From Cristatella mucedo (Eukaryota; Bryozoa; Phylactolaemata; Cristatellidae), in assembly GCA_009760855.2 (NCBI GenBank), contig WPIO01000286.1:1-64000 (forward strand): a stretch of 64,000 bases of DNA, in the 5' to 3' direction. The notes under the pieces were generated by a model. It worked only from the letters and a program-made list of their open reading frames with translations, did no database searches and had not been told where the DNA came from. Below are positions 10,281 to 21,929 of the stretch, in pieces; the first letter of the stretch is position 1, and each line of letters opens with the position of its first letter. Both the position numbers and the translations under genes were made by a program.

Positions 10281-10850
10281 TGTACCCTAGAGTAGGCGGA
10301 CCCACTGACATTCGATATGTTGGACTGGGCGTCGCCTTGCCCCGGAAGGGTAAAGCCTGGGGTCAGCTCCCACAGTTCCGAGGACGGGAACTGGGTACAA
10401 CGTGCTCGCTCTCTTTTGGCAGAAGCTCTCGACGGTGTTGGACGTCCGCTCCGTCTACCACAGAGTACTCAGCTAGCCAGGTCTTGGACGGCGTACGCGT
10501 GTACTGGTAAAACGGAGTCCTGCGACGGTGCGACTGTGGACGCCGACTGAGCACTAACACGTTTGTCCACGCTTGCGGCATCATCCCGCGCCCTTTAGTT
10601 TACTTTGTATAGGACCTTCCTCTGTAGGCTTGCTTAGTGCCCTCCTCTGTATAGCGCATGCATATGTATTATATAAAGTGTTGTGTACCCGATCGATCAC
10701 GCGTGAACCACTGTTACCGGAGGGCTTGGCGTAACGACCCAGAACGGACATAGATAGTAGCGAGCTATAGTAGGAGTTAGCTGCTGGCCCCTTGAACTCG
10801 GTTACAAATATGTCAATAAAAGTCAAGTTTTGTGAAAGTCGATCGTCGTT
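10281..10850 (+). repeat. 3' LTR of the gypsy element
   Basis: The start is set at TGTACCC (10281) because the related LTR at 23050-23578 (minus strand) begins with TGTCCCC at the matching place. A TATA box (TATAAA, 10672-10677) and a polyadenylation signal (AATAAA, 10815-10820) lie in the expected U3-R order. The 3' boundary is uncertain by tens of bases, since no clear ACA end or target duplication is visible and no 5' LTR is present for comparison. Confidence 0.72.
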
Positions 10851-11290
10851 TTGTTTGTATTGAGTGAATCTAAAAATGCCTGGGGCTTTGATTAGTCGGC
10901 GAATACTGGAAGCTTAGCCTCGACGCCATTTAGTCCTGCCTCAATCTCAGCTGTGGGCATGCTGCATAGAAGCTTTAGACCGCTTGCAGCAGCTGTTCAT
11001 GCGGATTTATTTCTTAGCCTCCGCACGTGTAATGTGACCTTTTCTTTGATGCTTGCGTTATTAGCTAGCTTGAGCTCACGTGAGGTTTGGGGTCGCAGTT
11101 TAGGGACCCAATGATAACGTAAGAGGCATAAAGACGAAGTAAATTAAATAGATTAGTAGGAGACATTGAATGACAGAAATTGCCCATAAGTGACATGACT
11201 CTGAAGACGATTAGCTGTAGTTCGTATGTATGTATGTATGTATATATTTTATGCCGGCTCCTGACTTGTGACCGTAAGGTCAAGGGAGCG
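10851..11290. other. Intergenic stretch with a short GTAT tract
   Basis: No gene is recognised. A (GTAT)n tract lies at 11223-11245. The stretch ends at the start of an LTR-like segment. Confidence 0.3.
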
Positions 11291-11685
11291 TGTAGTTCGA
11301 ATGGATGTATTGTATGTCTGGTGAGCCACTGGTGAGCTGTAAGAAGCACCACCGAGAGGGGCCGGTGCACAGCTGTGGTCCGCCTGTGATGTGGTATGGA
11401 CACAGGCCGGTAACCAGCTGGTGGCCAGATGGTGGATTCACCATCAGGGTCGGCCAGTGCACCGCTGTGGTCCCCGCCTTTGATGTGGCATGGACCAGAT
11501 GGTGGATTCACCATCAGGGTCGGCCGGTGCATCGGTGTGGTTGATGAGTCATCGGAGTCGACCAGGGGAGGCAGTCGTGTGAGGGCAGGGGCTGAGGGAA
11601 GCCGTGTGCTCTTGGGCTCCGTGTGTTGGGAATAAACAGTCGGTGTTGGGCATCGGCTGGCTCTCTGCTGTGCAACCAAACTACA
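11291..11685 (+). repeat. Candidate solo LTR with internal about 70-bp repeats
   Basis: The ends form a 7-bp inverted repeat (TGTAGTT at 11291-11297, AACTACA at 11679-11685). AATAAA sits at 11631-11636, about 50 bp from the 3' end, as in an LTR. Inside, a unit of about 70 bp (GGTGGATTCACCATCAGG plus flanks) recurs two and a half times between 11361 and 11550. I see no matching target duplication, so the call stays tentative. Confidence 0.4.
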
Positions 11686-12287
11686 TTAGCCACTGCTTGG
11701 ATAGCTAGTGCGACCTCCTTCCGCCACTATCATCTGCTATCGAATTACGCTTTAACTTGCAGCTGCAATCATAATTCGGCTTTGCTCGTCTAACTCGTTT
11801 AATCACTGCCAATTCTTGCAAAGCTGAATATAGAGATACATGATTCCATTTCTGATATGGGGTCCTATTTCTGCCCTATAGTTCTACTGTTTTCGCTCTT
11901 TTTAATTTTGCTACAAGCTAGCAGGGATTTCAATGCTTTATATATGAAATGTAATCCGACAATCGATTCTTCGCGGGTGTGCCATTCAATAGACAAATGT
12001 ATTAAGCTTGACAATTTTGATTGACATTATCGTATTTGCATCCATAAATTTGCATCATTTGCAAACAACCTGCTTGCTTGCAAATGCTCGCTCTAGCTGT
12101 ACCTAAAAATGTTCGTACTAAGAACGCACGAATGATTGTATTAAAGCTCAGTAGACTAAAAACGAGCCTAAAAATTGACCCATAACATATTTCCTTTGCA
12201 TTTTTCAGTCGTCCTGTGTTATTTCCGGAAGCCCAGAACATCGTATCCCTGCCAAAGACTTGTAAGTAAAGCAGTAACATCCATGGA
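11686..12287. other. Intergenic stretch, no gene seen
   Basis: AT-rich, with no recognisable coding sequence or repeat beyond short runs. Confidence 0.3.
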
Positions 12288-12960
12288 TTGCTGGCCTACC
12301 GGCATGTGCAATCAGGCGATTGCAGCTGGTACGAAATTCCACGTCTAGGCTTATCTGCCATGAGCGTCACAGTTGCCAGTTGCCATCTCACCACTTCTCG
12401 CCGACCTGCACTGGCTACCAGTCCAGCAAGGCATCGACTTCAAGGTTTTTTCGCTAACTTTAAGGCTACTTTATTCTTTGGCTCTTGCCTGTCTCTCAGA
12501 TCTACTCCCCACCAGGCCAAGCTTCGTACCACCCGCTTTTCGGAATCCAACAGTTTACCAATACCTCGTACAAAAGTAAAATTCTTTTGAGACCGTGCAT
12601 TTACTTCGTTTGCTCCCAAAGCCTCGAACTCACTCCCGACTTGCATCAGAAGATCCCCTGATTTGACCGCATTAAAAAATTTTTGAAAACACACCTTTTT
12701 AGGACAGCATTTAGTGGGTCCCTGTGACTCATCCTTCACGTGCTTATGTGTACTGACAGTGTGCATGCTGCCACTAACTATACTTGCAAGCTGACCCTGT
12801 GCAGGTCACCCGTGACCATGTTATTAATGTTGTTCGTCCAGCATGATATTACTCACCATGCAATCGCCTTTCCCTTGGCAGCAAATGCATAGCGCCTAGA
12901 AAGAGATTGAATTCTCTGATGGTGCTTTACGAAATGCTTTACTGTTATTATTGTTATTAT
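12288..12960 (+). mobile_element. Non-LTR family A, 3' fragment
   Basis: Sense copy starting in the RT C-terminal region (LADLHWLPV) and running through the ORF end, 3' UTR and stem-loop to a short TTATTA tail. It carries several small frameshifts. Confidence 0.85.
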
Positions 12961-14084
12961 AGGTACGTAAAGAGTAGCTTGGCGCTTAAGTAACGACGGA
13001 AGTGATAAATTTGCATCTCTAGCGAATGTCATTAAGAAAAAACTCAGGGGTTACTGTATCGTGGTGAATAGAGGTACCAACGGCTCTGTAGTTTAGAGTT
13101 TAATTCACCTTAAACGTGCTGGCCAATTGCATGCCCAAAAATGTATTAGCCTAGTATACGACTATTTCTATAATTTTGCATTTGCCATAGATTACAAATT
13201 TCTTACTTACCAGATATTATAATGACTCATTGCCTTTATCGATGAATAATTATATAATTGACGACCATAATCTGGCTGATTAGCACAGAGCAGCCGCTTA
13301 TACAAGACGACGTCCAGGCCACTACTCACTACAATCGATTGTCAAGCAGTACATTGCAAAGTAACGAGATAGCGACTCGGTTCTTCTAAGGCTCAGTAAT
13401 TAATCTTAATTTTTATAATTCTGCCAGTAGACTATATAAACTGCCCTGCATAACCTCCGCGTAGTCTGTATGGCTTTGTTGGGCTACAAACCAAGATAGA
13501 CTGCATTGGATTGCACTGAGGTAAAGAATTTCCACTTCCATGCAAGATCAAGCAGAGTGACCTGCTATACATGAGCCGTATTGCTTTTACTTTCAACGAT
13601 AGAAAATAGTTTCGCAGGTTTACCTGCAAGAAAGCATTTGATTTTTTTCCCTAGCTTAGTCTCATACTATGGTCTCCATTGAACAGGCCTAAATAGCTGC
13701 CCAAGACATTCAAACTGCGATCAAACCGTCATTTACATAAAAATTCCACCCATCTTTGAATTGGAATTGTATGATTGTGAAAAGTAAGCCTGGCTTATCC
13801 ACCAAGTATCAGCCGGTTTATTCTGCAAGTTCTTTTCTATTTATTATGTTGGACAAGCACAAATGGCATCCCAACATTACAGTGATGTGTTACAGCTGCC
13901 ATTTCCACAAAAAAGCATGGGAAACTGGTTTTAATTTACCTTCTCCGAATATAATTTTGCCGGTGTACTAACAAATCGTCATGAAATAGCACCAGCTTGT
14001 TCTTACAAAGTGGCCTATAATTGTCCGTCGGCTTTATAAAATCAAACTGCGATACTGATTTTGAATATACTTTTTCGCATATAC
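12961..14084. other. Stretch without a recognised gene
   Basis: AT-rich, with only short open frames (for example 13756-13971, 71 codons) that resemble nothing I know. Probably intron or intergenic. Confidence 0.3.
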
Positions 14085-14432
14085 TTCGTAAAAATTCAAA
14101 TCTTTTGGAGACCCTGCATTTTAGTTCGTATACTTCTAAGCCGGGAACTCACTACTACCTACCGTCTTGAAACCCCCTGACTTAACCTCATTTAATAAGA
14201 ACTTCAAAACGCATCTATTTATGCCACCACTTGCAGGGTCCCGGTAATTCATCCTTGATCTGCTTATGCATGCTGACACTGTGCATGCTGCCACTAACCA
14301 CACCAGCAGTGTGACCCTGTGCTTGTCAAATCTAACTATGTTTATCTTGTTGTTTATCAAGCGTGATACCACTCGCAATTTGATCCTGTTTCGCTTGTAG
14401 CTAATGCAAAGCGTCTAGAAAGAGAGTTAGTT
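14085..14432 (+). mobile_element. Non-LTR family A, 3' fragment
   Basis: A sense copy from the end of the RT ORF (KSFGD-like region) through the 3' UTR into an incomplete stem-loop. It abuts an AAT-type microsatellite shared with the antisense copy to its right. Confidence 0.8.
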
Positions 14433-15165
14433 AATAATAATGATAATCTTAATAATAATAATGCACTTGGTACAGCGTCTTCAGAGAACTTAATCTCTTC
14501 CTAGGCACTTTACATTTGCTGCAAAGGGAAACGCGATTGAATCGTGAGTGATATCGTTCTAAATAAACAACATTAACAACGTTGTTAGGGGTTACACGCA
14601 CAGGGTACGCATGCAAATGTGGTTAGTGGCAGCATGCACAGTGTCAGCACGGAGAAGCACATGAAGCATGAATCACAGGGACCGACTAAATGCTGTCCTA
14701 AATAGGTGTGTTTTTAAGTTCCTTTAAATGTGCTCAAGTCAGGGGATGTTCTAACGCAAGTCGGGAGGGAGCTCGAGGCTTCGAGAGCAGACCAACTAAA
14801 TGCATGGTCTCCAAAGAATTTGAGGTTTATACGACGTATTGGTAGACTGTTGGATTCCGAAAAGCGGGTTGTACGATTCTTGGCCTAGTGGGGGAGTAGA
14901 TCTGAGAGATAGGCTGGAGCCAAGCAATGTAGTGACCTAAATGTGAGCGACAAAACCTTGAAGTCAATCCGTTACTTGACTGGTAGCCAGTGCAGGTCGG
15001 GGAGAAGTGGTGTGATGTGGCAACTGAGACGTTCACGACAGACAAGTCTAGCTGCAGAGTTGTGCACAAGCTGTAATCGCCTGATTACACATGCCGGTAG
15101 GCCAGCAAACAGTGACTTACAGAAGTCAAGTCAGGATGTCACAAATTCGTGGACCAACTTAGACT
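14433..15165 (-). mobile_element. Non-LTR family A, 3' fragment, tail to tail with its neighbour
   Basis: Antisense copy. AAT tract, stem-loop, 3' UTR, then the RT C-terminus back to about the [10 protein letters not shown] region near 15125. It forms a second tail-to-tail pair with 14085-14432. Confidence 0.85.
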
Positions 15166-16311
15166 TTGACTATCTGGGGGCACTTATTCACGAGTATTAT
15201 TGCTCTTATAATCCTCTATTCAAACTTGAACCTTTTAGCCATACCTCATGTGATCCTCAGAATCTTCGGAAACCCGTGCCTTTAATTTGCTTACTTCGCT
15301 CTAGTCAAGTGCCATTTAAAAGCCGCAGTAGCTGCAATAGCCGAGTGTCTGGTGAGAGGACTTTGAGGTAGGCCAATCGTGTCAGTGCAGTGGCTAACCA
15401 AAGGCATGTCCTCGGGTGAGATGGCTGGGTTTCTCGATTCTTGGGAGTTAGCAACGCCAGGCAGCACTTTTCGCCAGGTTGTGACTGCCCGACGTAGTCA
15501 TAAATCGCTCTTCCTAAATAGTAAGCCTTTGGAAACGGTTATGTGATAGTCCACGGTTAGTTAGGGCAGAGTTGAGCCTTAGCTGTGCCAGCAGCTGAGA
15601 TTAGCTTTGCTTTAGGCTTCTGTCGGTGCGGTACTTCGCGGCTGGTTCTGAAGCCTTGAAATTCTGTCGCCGTCGAATACACTTCCGTGAGCTGTAGATT
15701 TTCGGCTTTGTATGCATTAATTAAGGCTTTTTTCGTTGCTGAGTTGTGTCCTGACTTCCTCATGTTTAAATGCAGCACCTACAAGACGCTAGCCGCAATT
15801 CGAATGCTCAGAGCTCCACCGTTATTTGTTGAGTTTCATCTAGGACCAGCACTGCTACCAGTGCTGCGTTTGCCGACTAGTTATGTCTGCATGGGGAAGC
15901 CGGTACTGTTGCACTACGTGGTAATGTCGGGCGCCGGGCTGCTGATATATTAGGTCACGCAGCTGTAGCTGTCAACGAAATGGTACGGCCCATGTTGCTG
16001 CATTGAGGGCATTGAGCATTGAAGTGCTGATATGTTGCTCCAGCCATTTTTTTGCAACCTTAGATATTACTTGCCCTCCCTAGTTATGAAATTTATTGAA
16101 GACACAATGTATCTTTTATCAAGTATGGCTGCCTTCCGAAGCTACTGCTCGTCAACGGTAAGTTTTGCTTTGACAGAGACGGCTGTATGCTGTGGCCGAA
16201 ACTGTACAGACTCGCCTGTCTGTGGCCGTGGAATGCACTATTGAAGATTAACGACAGGGACTTTTTATATTAGCCCCTCGGTCTCAGCCCAGGGCTAACA
16301 TGCTCGGTCTT
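15166..16311. other. Stretch with unassigned open frames
   Basis: The minus-strand frame 15557-15778 (73 codons, basic C-terminus, preceded on that strand by an AG that could be a splice acceptor) and the plus-strand frame 15687-15953 overlap. Neither resembles a family I recognise, and at most one could be real. Confidence 0.25.
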
Positions 16312-16400
16312 ATAATAGTGATAATAATAATAATACTTTTTATATAGTGCCCTCGGGTAACTCAATCTCTTGTAGGCACTTTATGTTCTGCAGAGGAAGC
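16312..16400 (-). mobile_element. Non-LTR family A, short 3' tail
   Basis: An AAT-type tract and the antisense stem-loop only. It is directly followed by a SINE fragment. Confidence 0.65.
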
Positions 16401-16535
16401 AGGATAACTTCCCAGGTCATAGGGTCGAGTCCTGCAGTGGACAGTCCTTTATCGCTCACTGCAAGCTGTGGTGTTATTCGTTAATGCTCTTTCACAGCGT
16501 GTGCAAATGAGGCTGTTGAACCTTGTTCTTTGAGA
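16401..16535 (+). mobile_element. tRNA-derived SINE, 5'-truncated copy
   Basis: It contains a B-box-like GGGTCGAGTCC at about 16422. The body beyond it matches the SINE at 27651-27827 by eye, including the CACTGCAA...GTGGTG hairpin region and the GAGGCTGTT block near the 3' end. The tRNA-like A box is missing. Confidence 0.6.
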
Positions 16536-16659
16536 TATGCATGGCATGGTCTTGAGTGCTGCAATGCCATGGTACTGTCGACCGATGTGTGTACATGGGT
16601 GCAACAGCTACGACTCATCAGCTGGGCCTCCAGTAGCCAGGTCTAGCAATATCGACCGT

Positions 16660-16865
16660 TCTTCTGCAAGGATGCTGCAACTAACCATACTTGTATGCTG
16701 AACCTGTGCATGCCACCCATAATCGTGATATTCGTGCTGTTTATCAAGTATGATACAGCTCACCATTATATAGTGTTTCACTTGCACCAAATCCAAATAA
16801 CCTAAAAAGTGATTAAGTTATCTGAGGGTGCTTTATCAAGTTTATCATTATAATATTATTATTAA
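16660..16865 (+). mobile_element. Non-LTR family A, 3' fragment
   Basis: Sense 3' UTR and a degenerate stem-loop ending in an ATTATT tail. Confidence 0.75.
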
Positions 16866-17159
16866 GGAACAGTGTAGGCTGCTTTTGATGGCTCTGCAAT
16901 ATGCACTTCAGTACAAAAGCCGAAATATGCAGATTTGCAACAGTATTGGTTAGCTCTGCATGTTGATCTAGACCCCTGTGCTTGCTGGCTTTCAGGAATA
17001 GGTCTTCCTGTTAGCATCCGTTAAGACAGATATATTGTAGAGTGACAAACAAAAATATTTACATCAATAGGTGGTTTGTGTAGTGCTTTCGGATCACTAC
17101 CCTGCTATTCAAGTGCTTTACAGCTCACTGCAAGACAGTAATTAGCCATGGGTTAATTA

Positions 17160-17500
17160 CGGGAAGTAATGTAATGTAATGTATCTCCGTCAGTAACTCC
17201 GCAAAGTCATACAGACCATGTGGGTGTTACGCAGGAGAGTTTTGTACAGTGCACACACAGCCTAAGCGGCTTTCGGTACGCATTCGGTAGCCAACAGACT
17301 TCGTCTCACGCAACAATGAGAATATGGGAAGCATAGCAGAGTTAGGAGAGCAGTTGAGGTAGTGAGTAGCATAGAAGTGCAGTGTAAAGCATAGAAGACG
17401 ATGTAAAGAGTACACAAATAAGCACTGGGGGTGACCCAAGGCCCACCCATGCCAAGCTGAGCAGCACAAGTACGTTTTAACATAAGACTGGAATTGTGCA
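17160..17500 (-). mobile_element. Non-LTR family B, 3' fragment
   Basis: Antisense. It begins with a TAATG pentamer array (17167-17181), the tail of family B, then the conserved 3' UTR (ATCTCCGTCAGTAACTCC and onward) also seen at 28590, 40690, 45150 and 56345. Confidence 0.7.
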
Positions 17501-18194
17501 AGCTCGCTGCCGCTTGCTTGATCTTGCTTGTTCCTGATCTATCAACGAGCAAAATTTAGGCTTGAAAATCTAGTGCTACAAGCCGTGAGAAAACTGGTAG
17601 GTAACCGAAGCATGTGTTGTCAGAGCAAGAATTGGTACGACTGTAGAAATGCTAATCCGATACAAGTTCTTTAACAAACAGTGAGACGATCTTACTGTCA
17701 ATAAGATGCTTTTCAGGCAGCAAGCAAATCTAAGCCAGAAGTGTTCCGTTGTGGTGGCTCAACAGCAGACAACAGTCTTGTCGAAATCCTGAGTTTGCCA
17801 CTAGTTGGAGCCGATTACGCGCACAGACCCCAGTGCAATTGCTCTATCGAGGGTGATTTCTGATATCTATTGTGCTAACCTGCTATCAATTTTGATGTCT
17901 TCATTTGACCTAGACCTACCCTGATTTTGGTAATTTTCGTTAACTGAAAGTAGGCCATATTGACTGTGTAGTCGCTTTGCAGTACTAATGCAGTTATTAG
18001 TCGTATAAGAATAAGTAACCTAGATGGGTCGATGTTACAGGAATGATGCTTGATGAACTAATCATAAGGCAACGGTCCAACAGCTAAAGTGTGACACTTG
18101 GCTTGTCAATAACTATCAGGTTGGTCTTGTTCTTGTTGAGATTCAAAATGTTGGTAGCCTTCTGATTGCGAATGAAGGCGATTCAGGTTTCAAA
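17501..18194. other. Stretch without a recognised gene
   Basis: No coding sequence or repeat that I can name. Confidence 0.3.
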
Positions 18195-18835
18195 AATTTA
18201 GTAATCCATCTGAAAGATGGGGTAACTCAGGGCTCCATGCTTGGTCCTGTTCTTTTCACAGTTTATACGCTCCCTCTTGCCGATGTAATTGCCAACCACA
18301 ATCTAGGCTTTGACTTTTTTTGGACGACACTCAGTTGTACATTTGTTTTGATCTCTCCCAGTCCTTAGCTCATAGAATTCTCCCAACTCCCTAGTTGCAT
18401 GTATGGATGGCATCATAGGTGGCTGAAAGTTAACTTGAATTAAATGGTGATAAGACCAACTTACTAGTCATGGGCAATTCATGTGTAATTCAGAAATTGG
18501 AAAAGCCGAAGCTCAAAAACGACTCTGCCAGCATATCTATTGCTGGATCTGCACAAAATAAAACTCATTTACAAAAGTTACCTTTCGTTAGATGAGCATC
18601 TTAGCTCCACAATCAAGTCTACCTACTTTCAACTACATAACATTGCTATAATTCGGTATCCTTTAGACAGGGATACCACGTATAAGTTGGTCCATGCATT
18701 TTTTACATCCCGTCCTGACTTCTGTAACTCACTGCATGCTTGGTCTAGCGGCCTCTACAATCTGGTGCTTACAGCTGGTGCAAAAATGTGCAGCTAGGCT
18801 TGTATGTCATGAGTGGGCGTCGCAGTTGCCAACTC
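18195..18835 (+). mobile_element. Non-LTR family A, RT region (left part of a split copy)
   Basis: Sense RT from the PQGSVLGP-like block through the catalytic region to the VCRER-like C-terminal block, with several frameshifts. The catalytic YADD is lost by an indel near 18318. The copy resumes at 19612 after a segment of family B. Confidence 0.8.
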
Positions 18836-19611
18836 AAACCAAACTTAATGCTTGCCTTGCCGATATTCGATCCTGGATGTCGGAAAACTTCCTGAAAATT
18901 AATGATAATAAAACCGAACTGCTGCTCATATGAAACCCTAAGCCTGTGGCTGGATTAAAAGGCTTTGCTCTTCTAATAGGTGATGCTGTTGTGCGACCAT
19001 CACTAGTGCTCGAAATTTAGGAGTCGTGTTCAACAGCTGCCACAATTTCAAAAGCTTCATTCAGAAAACTGCCTCTACAGCTAGCAATAACATCCGATCC
19101 ATATCCAAGATTAGGAGCTCTCTCCCACAGTGGCTTGTAAAAAATTAAATTCGCTCTTTAGTTCTGTCTCGGCTTGATTGTTGTTATTCCCTTTTGGCTG
19201 GGCTGCCAAAGAAAGCTTTTAGGCCACTGCAGCGGACTATAAACATGGCTGCAAGGCTAGGCTTCAAGTCCCAGCGGTTTGAGCACGTGTCTCCTTTGCT
19301 GAAAGAGCTAGGATGGTTGCCGGTTTAGCAACGGATACAGAGCAAAGTTCTTACGCTGACCCACAACGCCTGCCACGGCTTGGCTCCTTCGTACCTAGCT
19401 TAACTGATGCATTAGTTTCAGCCTGTTCTCACACTCGGGTCCTCCGTGGACAATAATATAGCAGTCCCATTTCTCAGCTTAAAGACAGTTGGCGATAGAA
19501 GCTTTAACTCTGCAGGTCCTAGGCTGCGGAACTTGCTGCGACAATTCTTATGCAACGACAACTACTCTCCCACTGCCGACTATGGCTCACTTGCTGGCCG
19601 ATTTCTTGCTC
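18836..19611 (+). mobile_element. Non-LTR family B, RT C-terminal segment inside a family A copy
   Basis: The reading frames give a different RT C-terminus: WMSENFLKINDNKTE, then SQRFEHVSPLLKELGW and the SAGPRLRN block. It carries several stops. The same product is recognisable at 44630-45000. Both junctions with family A are sharp, and about 75 bp of family A is missing at the join. Confidence 0.75.
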
Positions 19612-20100
19612 CCTTTTAGGTCACTTCATTATTTGGCTCCAGCCTATCTCTTAGATCTACTCCCCCTCCCGGCAAAGGATCGTTCCACCATCTTTTCGGA
19701 ATCCAACGGTCCACATCGTACGAATCTCAAATCCTTTGGAGACCGTGCCCTTAGTTCGTATGCTCCCAAAGCCTGGATCTCCCTTCCGACTTGCGTCAGA
19801 ACATCTCCTGACTTGACCACATTAAAAAGAATTAAAAACACACCTATTTAGGACAGCATTTAGTGGGTCCCTGTGATTCGTCCTTGATGTGCTTACGCTG
19901 ACACTGTACATGCTGCCACTAACCACACTTGCATGCTGACCCTGTGCATGTCATCCCTAAACATGTTATTCATGTGATTTATCAAGCATGATATTACTCA
20001 CAATTCTGTCGCGTTCCCCTTGCAGCAAATGTAAAGCGCCTAGGAAGAGATTGAGTTCTCTCAGAGCAGATGATCAAATGTGTATTATTAATATATTATA
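19612..20100 (+). mobile_element. Non-LTR family A, right part of the split copy
   Basis: It resumes family A at the RSLH-LAPAYL block and runs through the ORF end, 3' UTR and a partly decayed stem-loop to an ATTATTAAT tail. Confidence 0.8.
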
Positions 20101-20282
20101 CTATCCAGGTTCTGAGCTAAATTTTACTAAGTCCAAGTTTAGGTACATATGGATCTATAGTGTGTGCAAGGGTATGCCATTACTGATACTGACGATTATA
20201 TCATCAGAGGGCGACTACGCAACGTGAAATGAAAAGGGCCTAAGACAGACCTTCACGTATATCGTTCTTTGTGGTTTCTTAA

Positions 20283-20402
20283 ATGTATGTATGTATGTAT
20301 GTATGTATGTATGTATGCATGTATGTATGTATGCATGTACGTAGGTATACATGTGTGTATGTATGAATGTATGCATGTATGTATGCATGCATGTATGCAT
20401 GG
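20283..20402. repeat. ATGT/GTAT tetranucleotide microsatellite
   Basis: Nearly continuous ATGT repeats with a few substitutions (ATGC, ACGT). Open frames on the minus strand are by-products of the repeat. Confidence 0.95.
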
Positions 20403-20440
20403 AATTGCTTGAATGAGTTAAGAGAAAAGAAGTAGAGAGA

Positions 20441-20722
20441 AATACTTGTAGTAGGACAGCGGTGCTTGTAGTAGGACAGCGGTGCTTGTAGTAGGACAGC
20501 GGTGCTTGTAGTAGGACAGCGGTGCTTGTAGTAGGACAGCGGTGCTTGTAGTAGGACAGCGGTGCTTGTAGTAGGACAGCGGTGCTTGTAGTAGGACAGC
20601 GGTGCTTGTAGTAGGACAGCGGTGCTTGTAGTAGGACAGCGGTGCTTGTAGTAGGACAGCGGTGCTTGTAGTAGGACAGCAGTGCTTGTAGTAGGACAGC
20701 GGTGCTTGTAGTAGGACAGCGG
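20441..20722. repeat. 20-bp minisatellite, 14 units
   Basis: The unit GTGCTTGTAGTAGGACAGCG is repeated head to tail about 14 times with only one clear internal variant (an A for G near 20681). The homogeneity indicates recent expansion or homogenisation. Because 20 is not divisible by 3 and the unit lacks stops on the minus strand, long frames appear there; I do not consider them genes. Confidence 0.97.
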
Positions 20723-21014
20723 TGGTGGTACGTACTCCCAGCTCATTCCGTGTAAACTTTGAAAGATTGGGACATAACGGATCACATGCCATTATACCTC
20801 ACGAGCCGCAAATAATATCTCGGCTTGTGGCTGATTTAGCTTGCCATTTTCTCAAAAGCAGCACCGTAAAAATGCAGGCTCACTGTGCTTTTTAATGTGG
20901 ACGTGTGTGTATGCGTGCGCGCATGTTTTCTCGCGCACCTGTGTGCGTCTGCATCTCTGTGTATGTGTTTGTATGTATGTGTGCATGTATGTGCAAGCTC
21001 GCACGTAAGCATGC

Positions 21015-21410
21015 GAACACCAAAAGACATCATCTCAAGCAGCACTAGAAAGTGAGAAGCATAGCTATGTATGCAGGGCAATCAGGGGAAGTAAGTGACA
21101 TGGAAGTTGCAGCCCAGGTCGCCTTGAAAGTATGTGCCACAGTCAGCAGCAGGAGAGTACATGGCGTTGCATAAGAGTTTCGGAATGAGGTCCATAGTCT
21201 AGGGCCTGCAGAGCAAAATAATGATAATGACAATAATAATAATGCTCTTGATTAGGCACCCTCAGAGAACTCGATCTCTTTCTAGGGGCTTTATATAAAG
21301 CATCTGTCATCAATAGTCTTTAAGCAGAGGGATGGAACAGCTAATCTGTTTTTGCTATATGACCTGAGGTAACAACGCTGAAACTGGAGATGCAGTTCAC
21401 TAAATGGTTG
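21015..21410 (-). mobile_element. Non-LTR family B fragment, interrupted
   Basis: Antisense family B: 21015-21215 matches 56500-56650 and 21297-21410 matches about 56655-56770. The break is filled by a family A tail at 21216-21296. Confidence 0.65.
21216..21296 (-). mobile_element. Non-LTR family A tail inserted in family B
   Basis: AAT-type tract plus the antisense stem-loop only, about 80 bp, splitting a family B copy. It is a new insertion that was almost completely 5'-truncated. Confidence 0.7.
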
Positions 21411-21434
21411 TTTCACACTGTCAGCAATGCTGAC

Positions 21435-21770
21435 TTATTAATGTAACTCACTCCCGACTTTCGTAACATTTCCTGACTTTACCACATGTAAAAAGAAATT
21501 AAAAGCAGACCTACTTAAGACAGCATTTAGTGGATCCCTGTGATTTGTTCTTTATGTGCTCATGCTTGCTGACACCGTTGCAAGCTGCCACTAACCGCAC
21601 TTGCATGGTGACCCTGTGCATGTCATCCCTAACCATGCTATCCATGTTGTGTATCAAGCATGATACCACTCACCATTCGACCGTGTTTTCTTTCCAACAT
21701 ATGTAAAGCGCCTAGAAAGAGATTGAGTTCTCTGAGGGCACTTTTTTAAATGTACTATTATTGTAATTAT
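21435..21770 (+). mobile_element. Non-LTR family A, 3' fragment
   Basis: Sense copy from the last codons of the ORF through the 3' UTR and stem-loop. Confidence 0.8.
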
Positions 21771-21929
21771 TGTCAACATAACAGTGCCAATATTTAAGTC
21801 TGCTCAGACAGGGCTACTAAATCCAAAGTTACATGCATGCTTTATATATTTTAACTTCTGTAATTCACTTCTCACAGATCTTCTGGACTAGACAATCAGG
21901 CCTTACAGTTTGTGCTGAGATCGGTGACT

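Noticed and set aside
15687-15953. 88-codon plus-strand frame
   Set aside because: Overlaps an equally plausible minus-strand frame, has no motif, and its hydrophobic residues show no membrane-segment pattern.
20441-20722. CRISPR array
   Set aside because: The units are contiguous 20-mers without spacers, and the window is eukaryotic.
20279-20792. Long minus-strand open frames of 124 and 168 codons over the 20-bp and ATGT repeats
   Set aside because: They exist because the repeat units lack stop codons in all frames; composition is purely repetitive and no start or splice context supports them.
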